Assembly (NCBI GenBank): GCA_030740765.1
Contig: JASLWR010000013.1
Location: forward strand, 1-63,210
Direction of reading: 5' to 3'
Origin: Thermoplasmatota archaeon
Lineage (GTDB): Archaea > Thermoplasmatota > Penumbrarchaeia > JASLWR01
DNA length: 63,210 nt
How positions within the stretch are numbered: position 1 is the stretch's first letter; each line of letters starts with the position of its first letter. A model generated the notes under the pieces. The model did not search any database. It had not been told where the DNA came from and was given only the letters and a program-made list of their open reading frames with translations. Made by a program: the position numbers and the translations under genes. This document shows positions 35,610 through 46,200 of this stretch, in pieces.

Positions 35610-36560
35610 TCATCTCCTCCTGCCTTTTCGCCCGTCCTTCTTTTTTCCACCCAGTGTCCCCGATGTCAGGAGCAGTTTCAGGTCCTCCAGGCCCATCTTC
35701 TGTTCCTTTTGCAGCTTATCCTTGGCAAGGGTCAATTTTTCCCGATTGCTCAACCTCAGCTTGTTACCCCTTGCACTTTCCTTTTTTCGTTTGAGATACC
35801 TGGCCTCGGCCTGCACCCTGGTCTTTGCGATCCTAACCGCTTCAATGGTAAGGTAAAGGTCATTGATCTCCTGCTTTAGTTGCGAGATCTCCTTCGAGCG
35901 CACGTCCATGTCTCTGCTAAGGCGGCCCTTTTCCTTGAATTTCCCCAGTGATGCGAAGTGCTCTTCCTGGGCCAATTGTTTTTCAAGGTTTATTTCCTGG
36001 TAGGTATTCCACTGTTCTTCCTGCTTCGTTTTCAATAATTTATAGTTGGCTACCATTTCTTTGTGAAATGCATCCGCTTTCATTCCGGCCTCGATTCTTC
36101 GCTGCAGGTCCTGGATCATGTTGAAAAGGAGGATCTCCTCCTTCAAGCTTATCTCCATGGTAAGAAGAGTATTGAACTGTCCCGTGATCTGCTTCTTGAA
36201 ATAATCCACCTTGCCCCTTGCTTTGTGGTTATAACCGTCTCTTTTAGCCTTCAACTGCGATACCTTTACTGAGAGCACGTCAATCTCTTTTTTAAGGTTT
36301 TTTACATACTTTCTTCTGGGAGGTGCCTTGGTGTGAAGCTCGTCCCGTTTCTCCCTGTGATCCTTTCCTTCCCCGATGAGTTTGCGTATGTTGTTGAGGA
36401 TCTCTTTCTTTTCTTCGTACAGTTCATCTATCCGTTTTCTCTTTTCGTCTATGAGACCCATAATTCTATTCACTTCGCTCTCCTTTTTGAAAGCGTTATT
36501 TTCCACCTTCCGGAGGTCCTTTTCAAGTTCCTCCTTGTTTTCATACACTCTTGGGGACAT
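35610..36560 (-). CDS. COG1340-like archaeal coiled-coil protein
   Basis: 316 residues, nearly all charged and alpha-helical, with heptad-like Leu/Ile spacing from end to end and no signal or membrane segment. The pattern (KRDELHTKA, KKEIDVLSVKVSQLKAKRDGYN) resembles the archaeal COG1340 coiled-coil family, whose function is unknown. It starts 15 bp after the stop of the upstream gene, which encodes a related coiled coil, so the two form an operon and may associate. A Gly/Lys/Arg-rich C-terminus (GGKKKDGRKGRRR) could bind nucleic acid or membrane. Confidence 0.75.
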   Translation of the reverse strand: MSPRVYENKEELEKDLRKVENNAFKKESEVNRIMGLIDEKRKRIDELYEEKKEILNNIRKLIGEGKDHREKRDELHTKAPPRRKYVKNLKKEIDVLSVKVSQLKAKRDGYNHKARGKVDYFKKQITGQFNTLLTMEISLKEEILLFNMIQDLQRRIEAGMKADAFHKEMVANYKLLKTKQEEQWNTYQEINLEKQLAQEEHFASLGKFKEKGRLSRDMDVRSKEISQLKQEINDLYLTIEAVRIAKTRVQAEARYLKRKKESARGNKLRLSNREKLTLAKDKLQKEQKMGLEDLKLLLTSGTLGGKKKDGRKGRRR

Positions 36561-36575
36561 TTTCGTCTACCTGCT

Positions 36576-38129
36576 CTATTTTTCGACAATATCGTCTGTG
36601 CTCTTGCTTTTTTCGGGGTCGTCCTTCCCGCTATCTATTTCCGGACGAGGGGCCTTATCATCACTTTTCTCTATAATGGGTACGAGTTCCACCAGATCAC
36701 AACTATCCGGCGTTATCGGTTGTGGCTTATCAGTCTCCGCGGGGACCGGCGAGGCTTGAATGGCGTTAGTTTCATCCAATCCGGCCACAGGATTTGCTGT
36801 TTCGGCCGTGGAGTCGCCTGTTTTATCATCCTTCTCATCCGTCGTGGATTCCTTGTTGGTTTTAGCTTCTTCGGTTTTCTCATCTACGTCGGTACCGAAA
36901 GATTTCTCGTCGGCTTTCGCATCTCCCGCTTTCTCATCTTTATCGATTTTGGAAGATTTCTCGTCGGCTTTCGCTTCTCCCGGTTTCTCTTCTTTATCGA
37001 TTTTGGAACTTTCCTCGTCGGCTTTCGCTTCTCCCGCTTTCTCTTCTTTATCGATTTTGGAAGATTTCTCGTCGGCTTTCGTTTCTCTCGCTTTCTGATC
37101 TTTATCGATTTTGGAAGATTTCTCGTCGGCTTTCGCTTCTCCCACTTTCTCATTTTTATCGATTTTGGAACTTTCCTTGTCGGCTTTCGTTTCTCCCGCT
37201 TTCTCATCTTTTTTGATTCCGGAACTTTCCTTGTCGGTTTTTGACACTCTGGCTTTTTGATCTTTATTGGTCCCGGTTGATTCCTCTTCTTTTTTAGTTT
37301 CTGGGGTTTTCCTATCTTTTTCCGGGACCTTCTTTTTCTTGTAGATCCCGTGGTCACCGGTTTTCTTATCCTTCTTGTCCCCTTTTTTCTCAACTATCGC
37401 AGACTTCTTCGCTTCCTTTTCTTCCGCAGATAGTTGTTTGAGATATTTTCCCCAGTACTCCAACGACTCTTTATGACCCTTGTTCCAGCGTTTCGAACGT
37501 TCGGCCTCGGCATTTATTTCCCGCAGTTTTCTTCGGGCATTGATCCACTGATCATGATAAGGGTCTGCCTCTTTCACCGATTTTATCATCATTTCGTGAA
37601 TCTCCTGGCTTTCTTTGAGATTTATTGCAATCTCTTTGTTCAATGCGGCAATTGTCTGCCTTCGAGATTCATCCTGTTTTATAGCATCGTTTATCTTCTC
37701 AATTTCCTGGAAACACAACCTGGCCTCTTTCATAAGCCTTTTCTCTGTCTCAAGGTCGATCCCTTCGGTCTCCAGTTTCCACTCAACGTTCCTCAACTGT
37801 CCCTGGTACATATGAAGATTGCTTCTCTCCTTATCGGGCAATGGCTGCTCCTTCATCAGATCGAAGAACTTTTTCTTGACCTTATTGGCCTTTTCCAGAA
37901 CTTGGTTACGGGAGGATTTTATCACCTGAACGTTTTCATTACGACTATCCCGTTCTCTCTTAAGCTCCTTTACTGATTTTTCCAGCTCCCCCTTCATTTT
38001 AGCGTGGCCCTTGATCTTTCCAGTATAGAGCTTCCTGAAGAGTCGGTGCTTTTTAAGGATTAGTTCTCCGAGCCTTATCTTTGATATGGTCAAAGGGTCC
38101 TCATCCTTCGTAATTTCCTTGATTTCCAT
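36576..38129 (-). CDS. COG1340-like coiled-coil protein with Lys/Glu repeat tail
   Basis: 517 residues. The first 240 form a long coiled coil related to the downstream gene product (LEKSVKELKRERDSRN, IKSSRNQVLEKANKVKKKF). The next 200 residues are about ten imperfect 18-residue repeats, with SSKIDKDEKAGEAKADE as typical unit, and the last 80 are acidic and Pro-rich. It looks like an oligomeric rod with a disordered tail. AAGGGAG 4 bp before the ATG fits a ribosome-binding site, and an AAATATAAAAGATT box (38167-38180) read leftward is the probable promoter of the two-gene operon. A 303-codon antisense ORF over the repeats is an artefact of their composition. Confidence 0.75.
   Translation of the reverse strand: MEIKEITKDEDPLTISKIRLGELILKKHRLFRKLYTGKIKGHAKMKGELEKSVKELKRERDSRNENVQVIKSSRNQVLEKANKVKKKFFDLMKEQPLPDKERSNLHMYQGQLRNVEWKLETEGIDLETEKRLMKEARLCFQEIEKINDAIKQDESRRQTIAALNKEIAINLKESQEIHEMMIKSVKEADPYHDQWINARRKLREINAEAERSKRWNKGHKESLEYWGKYLKQLSAEEKEAKKSAIVEKKGDKKDKKTGDHGIYKKKKVPEKDRKTPETKKEEESTGTNKDQKARVSKTDKESSGIKKDEKAGETKADKESSKIDKNEKVGEAKADEKSSKIDKDQKARETKADEKSSKIDKEEKAGEAKADEESSKIDKEEKPGEAKADEKSSKIDKDEKAGDAKADEKSFGTDVDEKTEEAKTNKESTTDEKDDKTGDSTAETANPVAGLDETNAIQASPVPAETDKPQPITPDSCDLVELVPIIEKSDDKAPRPEIDSGKDDPEKSKSTDDIVEK
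36890..37260 (-). repeat. Coding tandem repeat, 54-bp unit
   Basis: Six to seven contiguous 54-bp units encode KSSKIDKxEKxGEAKADE. They lie entirely inside the coiled-coil gene. The near-identical copies are prone to slippage, and unit number may vary between strains. Confidence 0.7.
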
Positions 38130-38455
38130 TTATCTCCCTTTATGTTCAGCTATATCGGTGTTAAAAAAATATAAAAGATTCTCTCTCGTTTCGTTTTTCG
38201 AGTCAGCAGCATACGTACCGGGAAATAGTAAAATAATGAAAGAGGGGGCCAGCGCCGGAGCGTTCCTATGTGACCCCCTGATTAAAAAACATTTGCAGAT
38301 TCAATATCTCTTTCATAAGCTTACTATTATTTTCCTACCAAGGATACTTTATCAATGGGTGGAAGATTCCAAAGAGGTGCAGGTATACTTAGATCCTGAA
38401 AATTGCTTGAATTTTCTGGAAATTACAACGCATACCTTTTTTACCGGAGAATCTC
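38130..38455. other. Intergenic region with promoter of the coiled-coil operon
   Basis: The left part holds the leftward promoter (TATA about 38163-38180, preceded on that strand by a BRE-like CGAAACG). The right part, 38220-38455, shows no convincing gene; a 147-codon rightward ORF crosses it but overlaps the genes on both sides and resembles nothing. A GGGGGCCA/TGACCCCC imperfect inverted repeat lies at about 38244-38278. Confidence 0.5.
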
Positions 38456-39010
38456 TCAGCGGAGACGGCCGCGGGCTCCGCAGCTATCGCATTTTATCTC
38501 AAGAGGTCTCTTGTCGGAGGTTACCGTGATGGGATCTCCACATTTAGGACACTTGATCCGGGTTATTTTCTTCTTCGGTTTACCCCATTCTTCCTCTTCT
38601 TCTTCCTCCTCTTCTTCTTCCTCTTCCTCTTCCTCTTCTTCTTCCTCTTCCTCCTCCTCCTCTTCTTCCACTTCTTCCTCTTTTTCCTCTACTGTATCCT
38701 CAGCTACTACTTGACCACCAGACCTGCTTCTGAGATAGGCGGTTAATGCACTCCGCACCACATCACCAATGGAGATCTTTTGGTTCTGTATTACTTTATC
38801 GATCCCAAGAACGGTTGGTCTTGGAATGACAACATGTATCTCCTCGGACCCCTCAAGCTCGGTCTCAAGCCATTCGAGAGAACTCGCGAGAGTACCGATT
38901 CTCATATTTCCGGTCGACATCATCTCCTGGATTCTAGCAACGATCTCGTCCCTAGTTAACCATTCACCTGTGACTTGTATAGTTCCTTCGTCAAGATTTA
39001 TTTTTGCCAT
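38456..39010 (-). CDS. Poly-Glu protein with C-terminal zinc ribbon
   Basis: 184 residues in three parts. Residues 1-105 are a compact alpha/beta region with the helix LTRDEIVARIQEMMSTG and the segment QKISIGDVVRSALTAYLRSR. A run of about 30 consecutive Glu follows, and the last 45 residues are a zinc ribbon, CPKCGDPITVTS...CDSCGARGRLR. There is no signal or membrane segment, so it acts in the cytoplasm. The family is not recognised; the ribbon suggests nucleic-acid or protein binding. GGGGGGAAAAT before the ATG and a TATA box (ATTATATATAG, about 39070-39080) support the start. Confidence 0.75.
   Translation of the reverse strand: MAKINLDEGTIQVTGEWLTRDEIVARIQEMMSTGNMRIGTLASSLEWLETELEGSEEIHVVIPRPTVLGIDKVIQNQKISIGDVVRSALTAYLRSRSGGQVVAEDTVEEKEEEVEEEEEEEEEEEEEEEEEEEEEEEEEEEWGKPKKKITRIKCPKCGDPITVTSDKRPLEIKCDSCGARGRLR
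38586..38690 (-). repeat. GAA/GAG trinucleotide tract encoding poly-Glu
   Basis: About 100 bp of almost pure pyrimidine (TTC/CTC triplets on the plus strand). It alternates GAA and GAG without fixed order, so it is maintained as a Glu run rather than as a perfect repeat. Confidence 0.85.
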
Positions 39011-39232
39011 ATTTTCCCCCCTTTTTTATAGGGTAATTTCCCGAACTGAACCGAATGAAACGGTATATTCTATATATAATTTCTCTAATATTTTATTATA
39101 ATTATTTCGTTTATTTTCATTTATCGTCCTAAATCGAGTTTTTAACCAACATCGATAGGCCGGCCGTACTGTATGCAGAGTATCCCGCTCATCGAGAAAA
39201 TGACTTCCGTTCCCTTGTTGAATCCTTTGATT

Positions 39233-42200
39233 TCAGTTGTCATTGTTTTCAATTGACGAGGACTCTATTTGTGTCAATTCTTCCAATTCGCCCGGCAGAG
39301 TTTCATCATGATGGATATTTTCGTCTATTAATATATCCGACGATCCTTCCTCCCCTGGATTCTCATAAGCTTCAGATCCCGTGGACTTTCCCCCGGTCTC
39401 GTCTCCCTGCGTGTATTCCACCGTTTTTGGAGTGATATCGTCCTCGTCCCTAGTTTTCTTGACGTAAAGGATTATTGCTATAACGACACCAAATATCAAC
39501 ACGATCAACACGATTGTCACTATGATCAGAGTGCTATTCATGCTCGACTCCTCGGGAATCTCTTCCGTCAGGTTTCCAGAGTCGTCATCGTCGGGCTTCT
39601 CGGTATCGTCATCCTCGCTGGTATGTTCCAGTATTATCTCCCCCAGAACCATGTCTGTTCCATCAATGGTAATATTCGAAACATACGTATAGTATCCGTT
39701 GAGAACAGCTTTCAATGTGTACGTCCCGTTTGCTAAAGTTCTTTGGAAATATCCATTACTGTCAACTTCGATATTATTTCCATTGATTTCCACCATCGCA
39801 TTTTTTGGAAAAACTTTTCCATTTACTTCATATTCCCGCAGGTCCTGGGTTCTAAACGAAAACTCGTAGGGGTCGGCCAGTTCAAGGCTGTCTATATTCC
39901 GTACATCTTTCAGTATTATCCGGTAAGAAGTATTGTATTCCAAGGGTTCCCGCGGAGTGAATTTCACGGTATTTGAATCATAAAGACTGATATTACCCTC
40001 TATTATCGGCCTGATGATGAAAGTAACACCTGCTGAAAAAGAACCGATCTCCATTTTCTTATTGAAGCTTATGCTGATCTCCAGTGATACATCTACATTA
40101 ATGGCACCATCCGCCGGAAAAGTGTCAATGACAAGGGGCGGAGGTGAGATGATTTGAATGATTTCCAGGGGATAGCTGGAGTTCACGGTGAATAGCGTGT
40201 TAATTGTGTCGTCGATCCGTACTTGAAGATAATATTCCCCCATGTCCAATTCCGAAGTATCCCATACATAATATTGGGTCATAAAGTCGGGGTAATCGAT
40301 TAAAATGGTTACGGGGTGAACCTCGTCCGTGTAATAGTAGAGGCTTAGATTAACCAGATTGGTATATCTCGTCAAGGTCCAGTTGATGGTAAATTCCTTT
40401 TCCGCCTCCATTGTATATTCTCCTAGAACGTCGAATGCGAATTGGGGAGCTTGTGTATGGCCACCTTTCCCGGGTGTGGGGGATGAAGCCAAACACCAAT
40501 CGTTTGCACTGTTCGTCTCATAATAATTATTTGTGGCTTGTTGAAATTTTCTTGTGAGGGAAAAATCCGCGATAATACCGGAAACGTCCACGGGGGATTC
40601 ACCATCCTTCGAGTCCCACATACCCCAGGAGAAAAGATCATCCATGTCATTTTGGTCCTGGCCCCCGCCACGCCATGCCACACCGTCCACCGCTTCTCCA
40701 TCTTGGTTGAACAGTACCATCTGGTCTGCATCGAGACCGAATATCCCGCTTCCTGTGGCCGTATACAAGTCGATGATTCCGTCGCCGTTTCCCTCGGATG
40801 AAGTGTTTTCGCTCTGCTTCATGCCATTGCCGTAATGTACGATAATATATTCTCCGCTTTGGACCAACGTCCCGTTGAATAAATGGTCAGTATCTCCGTC
40901 CATGTCATCCAGTTTCCAGCCTGTCAGATTGTATCCGTTTCCATCGTTCATATCATCCAGACAGTGTATCTCCACCCAGCATTCGTCGTGAGCGGGCTTG
41001 ATCATTGCTTCGGTTATAAGGAATTCCGGTACGCTTGAAGGGGACCGATAGGCAATGCTGTATGAGCCTGACACCCTTCTCTGTAAAATCGTATCTAGAG
41101 CTTCCACCGAAAAGACCACTTCGGAATCGTTTGCTTGACCCGGTATACGGCCGGTCCAGTTATGGTCGTCGGCAATTTCATCGGGAGATATTCCATCGTC
41201 CTTGAGTACCAATTTCGACTGGGGTACACCATCCAGGGTCCAAGTGATGTTTGCACTGAGGACGCCTTTGTCGTCGGTGATCCTCGCGGTAATATTTGCA
41301 TCATACATGGAGGGTAGTATGCCCCCCTCCGGTTGCGGGTCCGTACGAATGTCCGATATAACAGGGAAGGAATCGGAGAATCCGTAGAATATTCCTGGAC
41401 CGGGGGTATCCAATGGGTACCAATCCGCCTTCGAGTTCGTGTCTGCCTCACCCTTGTTTCGGGTTATGCTGTATCCTTCCAGTACATTTTCGGCGTCTAT
41501 GCAGTCCCCGGTACCATTTGAGAACCATTGCCCGAACGACGCAGTATAGTTAAGGTCGCTCTGTTCGTAGGCACTCGGGATGATGTCATTATATGACCAA
41601 CATACAGCGTCAAAGATGTGACTCTCCCCATCGAACAGAACCGCCTGATCACCCACCGGATCCAACCGTTTATTCAAGCCTGTGCAGTATGTATCAATTA
41701 TACCATCAGCGTTGCCATCCGTCGAATCCATCTCATCGGGGACATCTGTAACATTGTAATGCAGCAGCAACAGTTCCCCTGTTTGAATGATGATGTTAGA
41801 AAAATCTTTATCGTTGGTACCGTCGAGATCGTTCAAGCTCCAGCCGAGTAAGGAATTTCCAATTCCCGGGTTGCCGTCATCATGACAGTAAAGTTCGATC
41901 CAGTTATTTTCACTCGTAGTATGGTTGAACATCACCTCGGTAATGTTAATTTTCAGAGGATTGTCAGGGAGGTAGAAATATAAAAAATCATCCGACCGGC
42001 TCACGTTCCCATCTTCGTCGGTAGCGGAAATGTTGTATTTCACACCAACGCCGTTAGCCATAGGCGGACTGCTGTAAGAAAGAATATATGAGTAATCATT
42101 GCCCCCTGCCGGGGTCATTGAATGGGTTACGAAGGGTCCGTTATCCACGGAGATCGTGATATTTATGTAATCCAAATTACTTTCATCGGTCACGTTTGCG

Positions 42201-43135
42201 GTGATGGTAACATCCGTTCCGGGAATAGGATTCCCCTTGGGTTCCTGTTCAATGAAGCGGATTATTGGCGCTGCCGATAGCGGTTTTGTAATGGTTGGAC
42301 TGGCTGGGGTAGAGAAATTCCAGCTTGCAGTGAGGTTTTCAGTGGTCTCATCATGCCCGGTTATTCCGTTGCCGCCGCTGGAAATTTCCCCCGGTTCTCC
42401 GCTTATATTGCTTCTCTTGAATGAATCTCCCGCATTATGCTGTACGTTCCGGATCAGGGGATATGTGGATGCATCGGTCTTGTAATTTCCTTTGGTTCCA
42501 TCGCCGTCGAATTCGCTGTCGATACTTACCCCGGTCTTGTCGACCCGATAATCATCATCATCACCCCACCAGACCATATCCACGTCCGAAACCAGGTCGC
42601 TAATCCCATCCCATTGGAATAGAACAGCGGACTCGTGGCTGTTGGTCAGCATCCCGTTCATGGAGTTTCCTATAAATCCCAGCGTGCCGATCATCCGGGG
42701 ACAATCGTTTCCCTGGAGGCAGTAGTTCGGAACTATCCCGTATTCGGTCATGAAGTTGCCGGAGTAAACTGCCATTACCTGGTATTCACCGGGATCGATG
42801 GTGGAGCCGGGTGGGAATGAGGCCACGAAATCCGTACTATATTGGTTTTCATAACCAGGCGCCGAATTTACTATGTTGTAGTAGTCGGTGATGTCAGTTA
42901 TATAATAATCATCAAGGGGGACTGGAGCGCCTGTTGGATTGAATATCTCGATGAACTCTCCTGCAGTGGGCGTAACACATATTTCCGTGAGTAGAAGATG
43001 ATCGGGCGCTGCGCGATTCGAGACCTCAGAAGATGTATCTCCTTTTCCATTTTCAAAGAACGGAACGGTAATGCACAAAATGAGTGCAGTACATATTATA
43101 AAAAAAGTTTTCAACCCCTTAATATGGTATTTCAT
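39233..43135 (-). CDS. Lamin-tail-domain surface protein (tandem paralogue 1)
   Basis: 1300 residues. GAGGTGA 7 bp before the ATG and a signal peptide (about 8-27) set the start. Three lamin-tail (LTD) domains are visible: LLLTEICVTPTAGEFIEIFNPTG near 50, ITEVMFNHTTSENNWIELYCHDD near 405, and LITEAMIKPAHDECWVEIHCLDD near 700, with Ig-like sandwiches between them. Near 1040 is an SbsA/Big_5-type Ig domain (FPADGAINVDVSLEISISFNKKM), then a carboxypeptidase-regulatory-like repeat, one membrane helix (STLIIVTIVLIVLIFGVVIAII) and an acidic tail. The upstream gene (43243-47562) has the same order of domains, so the pair arose by duplication. LTD domains in prokaryotes occur on secreted nucleases and adhesins; no nuclease is fused here. 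Confidence 0.85.
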   Translation of the reverse strand: MKYHIKGLKTFFIICTALILCITVPFFENGKGDTSSEVSNRAAPDHLLLTEICVTPTAGEFIEIFNPTGAPVPLDDYYITDITDYYNIVNSAPGYENQYSTDFVASFPPGSTIDPGEYQVMAVYSGNFMTEYGIVPNYCLQGNDCPRMIGTLGFIGNSMNGMLTNSHESAVLFQWDGISDLVSDVDMVWWGDDDDYRVDKTGVSIDSEFDGDGTKGNYKTDASTYPLIRNVQHNAGDSFKRSNISGEPGEISSGGNGITGHDETTENLTASWNFSTPASPTITKPLSAAPIIRFIEQEPKGNPIPGTDVTITANVTDESNLDYINITISVDNGPFVTHSMTPAGGNDYSYILSYSSPPMANGVGVKYNISATDEDGNVSRSDDFLYFYLPDNPLKINITEVMFNHTTSENNWIELYCHDDGNPGIGNSLLGWSLNDLDGTNDKDFSNIIIQTGELLLLHYNVTDVPDEMDSTDGNADGIIDTYCTGLNKRLDPVGDQAVLFDGESHIFDAVCWSYNDIIPSAYEQSDLNYTASFGQWFSNGTGDCIDAENVLEGYSITRNKGEADTNSKADWYPLDTPGPGIFYGFSDSFPVISDIRTDPQPEGGILPSMYDANITARITDDKGVLSANITWTLDGVPQSKLVLKDDGISPDEIADDHNWTGRIPGQANDSEVVFSVEALDTILQRRVSGSYSIAYRSPSSVPEFLITEAMIKPAHDECWVEIHCLDDMNDGNGYNLTGWKLDDMDGDTDHLFNGTLVQSGEYIIVHYGNGMKQSENTSSEGNGDGIIDLYTATGSGIFGLDADQMVLFNQDGEAVDGVAWRGGGQDQNDMDDLFSWGMWDSKDGESPVDVSGIIADFSLTRKFQQATNNYYETNSANDWCLASSPTPGKGGHTQAPQFAFDVLGEYTMEAEKEFTINWTLTRYTNLVNLSLYYYTDEVHPVTILIDYPDFMTQYYVWDTSELDMGEYYLQVRIDDTINTLFTVNSSYPLEIIQIISPPPLVIDTFPADGAINVDVSLEISISFNKKMEIGSFSAGVTFIIRPIIEGNISLYDSNTVKFTPREPLEYNTSYRIILKDVRNIDSLELADPYEFSFRTQDLREYEVNGKVFPKNAMVEINGNNIEVDSNGYFQRTLANGTYTLKAVLNGYYTYVSNITIDGTDMVLGEIILEHTSEDDDTEKPDDDDSGNLTEEIPEESSMNSTLIIVTIVLIVLIFGVVIAIILYVKKTRDEDDITPKTVEYTQGDETGGKSTGSEAYENPGEEGSSDILIDENIHHDETLPGELEELTQIESSSIENNDN

Positions 43136-43242
43136 ATCGTATCACCTCACGACTTGATAAAATGATGTTGTAGGTCGTAGTGGCAGATAACATACTTATT
43201 AATATTCGACTTAAGGTTATTATACAAGATGGCAGTGTTATA

Positions 43243-46200
43243 TTAAGATCCCTCATCCAGTAGTTCCTCGTCCGAAATTGTTTGCGGCGTGATGGGAGTG
43301 GATTCGAACACATTCTCAAGAGCAAGTTCTTGTGATCCATCATCAGTGATCTGAGCTATGACCTGATTCTCATCCTGATTCAACGTGGCAGGGGTATTGG
43401 AGGCTGTTTCTGCTATTGTGGGGCTGGAAACCTCAACGTTATCTTCCGACACTTCGTCGGTAGATTGTTCTCCTTGGTCCAGGTCATCGGAACCCTTGAT
43501 ATCATCAGTGTTCTCACCCGTTAACGTCTCCTGACGGACTTCTATTTCAGTCCCGTCATCCGTCGTTTCCCCTGTTCCCTCCTCCTGTTCTATAATAGGT
43601 TCATTGGGTGTGCTGCCAGTTTCGATATCCTTCTTTTTGGTTCGTAACAGGTATATCACGATGACGATTATTACGGCGACTATGAGAACCACGAGAATTA
43701 TCAAGATAGTCCACAGGGTGGTGTCGGATCCCTTGTCGGTGTCATTCCCGTTTCCGTTAATCCCGTCATCGGGTTTGACAAATACCTTATAGAGGTCGTC
43801 CTCCCCCCATTTCCAGCTTTTTGTTTCGTCGCCCTTCCTTGCCGTTATGGTGGTTCCCACAGGGATCTCCTCCACCGGTAGGATGAACCTTGCGTATCCG
43901 TCCGAATCGGTATCGGCATAGTAGGTCACTCCATAAAGTTCAAGTGATAGATTTACTCCCTCTATAGGTTTTGTCGTACCCTTGTAGACGAAAGGTCCAA
44001 GGCGTGGAACTTCATGCATTTCCGTGGGAAGTTCTTCCATCTTGATCTCGCCAAGATCTTTATCGCCTCCATAAATGCTTATCAATTCTACATGGTCCTC
44101 GTATCCATCCGCTGATATGACAATACGGTAAGTTCCATTTAGTAGCAATGTCGAAAATTGCCCGTTCGTCACATCTACCTCAATCCCATCGATGCTAACT
44201 GTGACGTCTTTCGGGACAACTGTACCCTTGATTTCGTAAAGATGAAGTATCTCTGTAGTAAAGGTGAAAGAGTAGCTGTTCTCTATTGTGACACCGTCGG
44301 CGGACATCACCCCTTCCAAAGTAATCTCGTACAAAGTGTTGGCAGCCATTGATACCATCGGATCGAAAATCACCGTCTTCTCGTCCTCCACAATGAAGTT
44401 TCCATCCACAATAGGGGTGATAGTGAATGTATCTCCAAGTTTGAAGGAACCAATATCCATTTTAATGTCGAAAACCATCTTTATGTCAGAGTCAATTTTC
44501 ACTCCGACGGCAAGGTTCGAAGGAACGGTGCTTTCCACTTCTGGCGGCATAAGCTCGAGAATTTCTAGGGCATAGCTCGTGTTAATAGTATAGGGTGCCT
44601 TGATACCGTCGTCGATCAATACCTGAATATAGTAGACCCCTTCCTTCAACCCCGTAAGATTCCAGACGTATCTTTGCGAAGCCGGGTTGAGGTAGGCTAG
44701 AAATATTCCCGTTCCATCCAGGTCATCTTCGTAGTAGTAAAGCGAGATATTGGTCTGTTCCACGAAGCTGGTATCTCCACTGACGGACCATTGAAGAACA
44801 AAGTTTCCATCAACCGGGGCCTGTGACGGCCCGGTCATCAGAACAGTGAAATTGAAACTGAATGGCACAGGTGAGGCAGGCCCTTCTCCCGGGGTGGGCG
44901 TTTTAAGCGTTTGCCAATCTATCTTTGAGTTCGTATCGGGTTCTGCACGAATCCTCGAAATGCTCCATCCTTCCTCAAAATCATCCGTATTCACGCAGCT
45001 TGTGTTCTCGGAAGATGTCCATTGTCCAGCGGCGAAAAGAACCGCCATATCATCTGGTTCGGTACCGGATGAAATTGTCCGGTTAAGCATCCACCAGCAT
45101 ACCGAATCGACAATATTGTGGTCCTGATCATATAGAGCTATCTGGTCTCCTTCCATTTTCATCCTGGTGTTAGACGCAAAGGTATACAGATCGATAACGC
45201 TGTCAACATTCCCGTCTGAAGAGTTGTTCTCATCGGACGTAATGTCATCGTTGTAATGGATCAAAACGAGATCGCCAGTATGAATGGAAACGTTACCGAA
45301 TACTTTGTCGGTATCGCCGTCCATGTCGTCCACTGACCATCCAGTGATGTAATTTCCCCCTCCTTTATTCCCATCATCGACACAATAGAGTTCAACCCAG
45401 TCGTCGTCCGTATCTTTATCATCGAACATTACCTCCATGATAAGAACTTTAATGACCTCGGGCGGTTCGGTGAACCTCAATGTGGTAGAAGCGCTAATCC
45501 TGCGTTCGAGCGTTGTGTCGTATGCCTCAACGGAAAGGACGACAACCGAACCAGCAGGCTGCCCCGGCAGTATGGCAGTCCAATTTTCATCGCCGATGTT
45601 GATGTCAGGGACAATCCCATCGTTCATAAGAGGAATGTTCTGCTGTGGAGTGCCGTTCAGCGTCCATGTAATATTGGCACTCAGGATTCCGAGTTCATCG
45701 GTAATTCTTGCAGTGAGGGTGACATTAACCATGGGCATAACCGTACCATCCTCGGGCATGGGGTCAAGAAGCACGCTTAAGATTACCGGCGGCAGGTTGG
45801 AAAGATTCCCAAAGCTTCCTGGTGTGGGCGGTTCTAGGACGTGCCAGTCGTTCTTCGAATTCGAGTCCGCTTCGCCCTTGCTTCGTGATATGGCCCCTCC
45901 TTCCGGCACATCCTCCGAATTCACGCAGCTCGTGTTCAGCTGGGATATCCATTGATTCTCGTCAAAGACCGTGGTCAGATCATTGGTCTCGCCGCTATCG
46001 AGGGTGCCGTTGAATGCCCAGCAAACCGCATCTACTATGTATCCGGATTCGTCGAAAAGGACTACCTGATCACCGGCTGTTTTTAACCTCGTGTTCGATG
46101 CGCCGGTATAGGTGTTAATAATCCCATTACCATCGGTATCATTATTATCATCCACGCTTGTATCGTCGTTGTACCTTACGAGTATTATCTCTCCGGTCCG

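Noticed and set aside
36333-37244. 303-codon rightward ORF with FSRFLIFIDFGRFLVGF repeats
   Set aside because: It is antisense to the 54-bp Lys/Glu repeats of the coiled-coil gene; the pattern is forced by the repeat DNA.
36890-37260. Possible CRISPR array or satellite
   Set aside because: The 54-bp units are contiguous coding repeats without spacers.
38086-38529. 147-codon rightward ORF
   Set aside because: It overlaps the coiled-coil gene and the zinc-ribbon gene on the other strand and resembles nothing.
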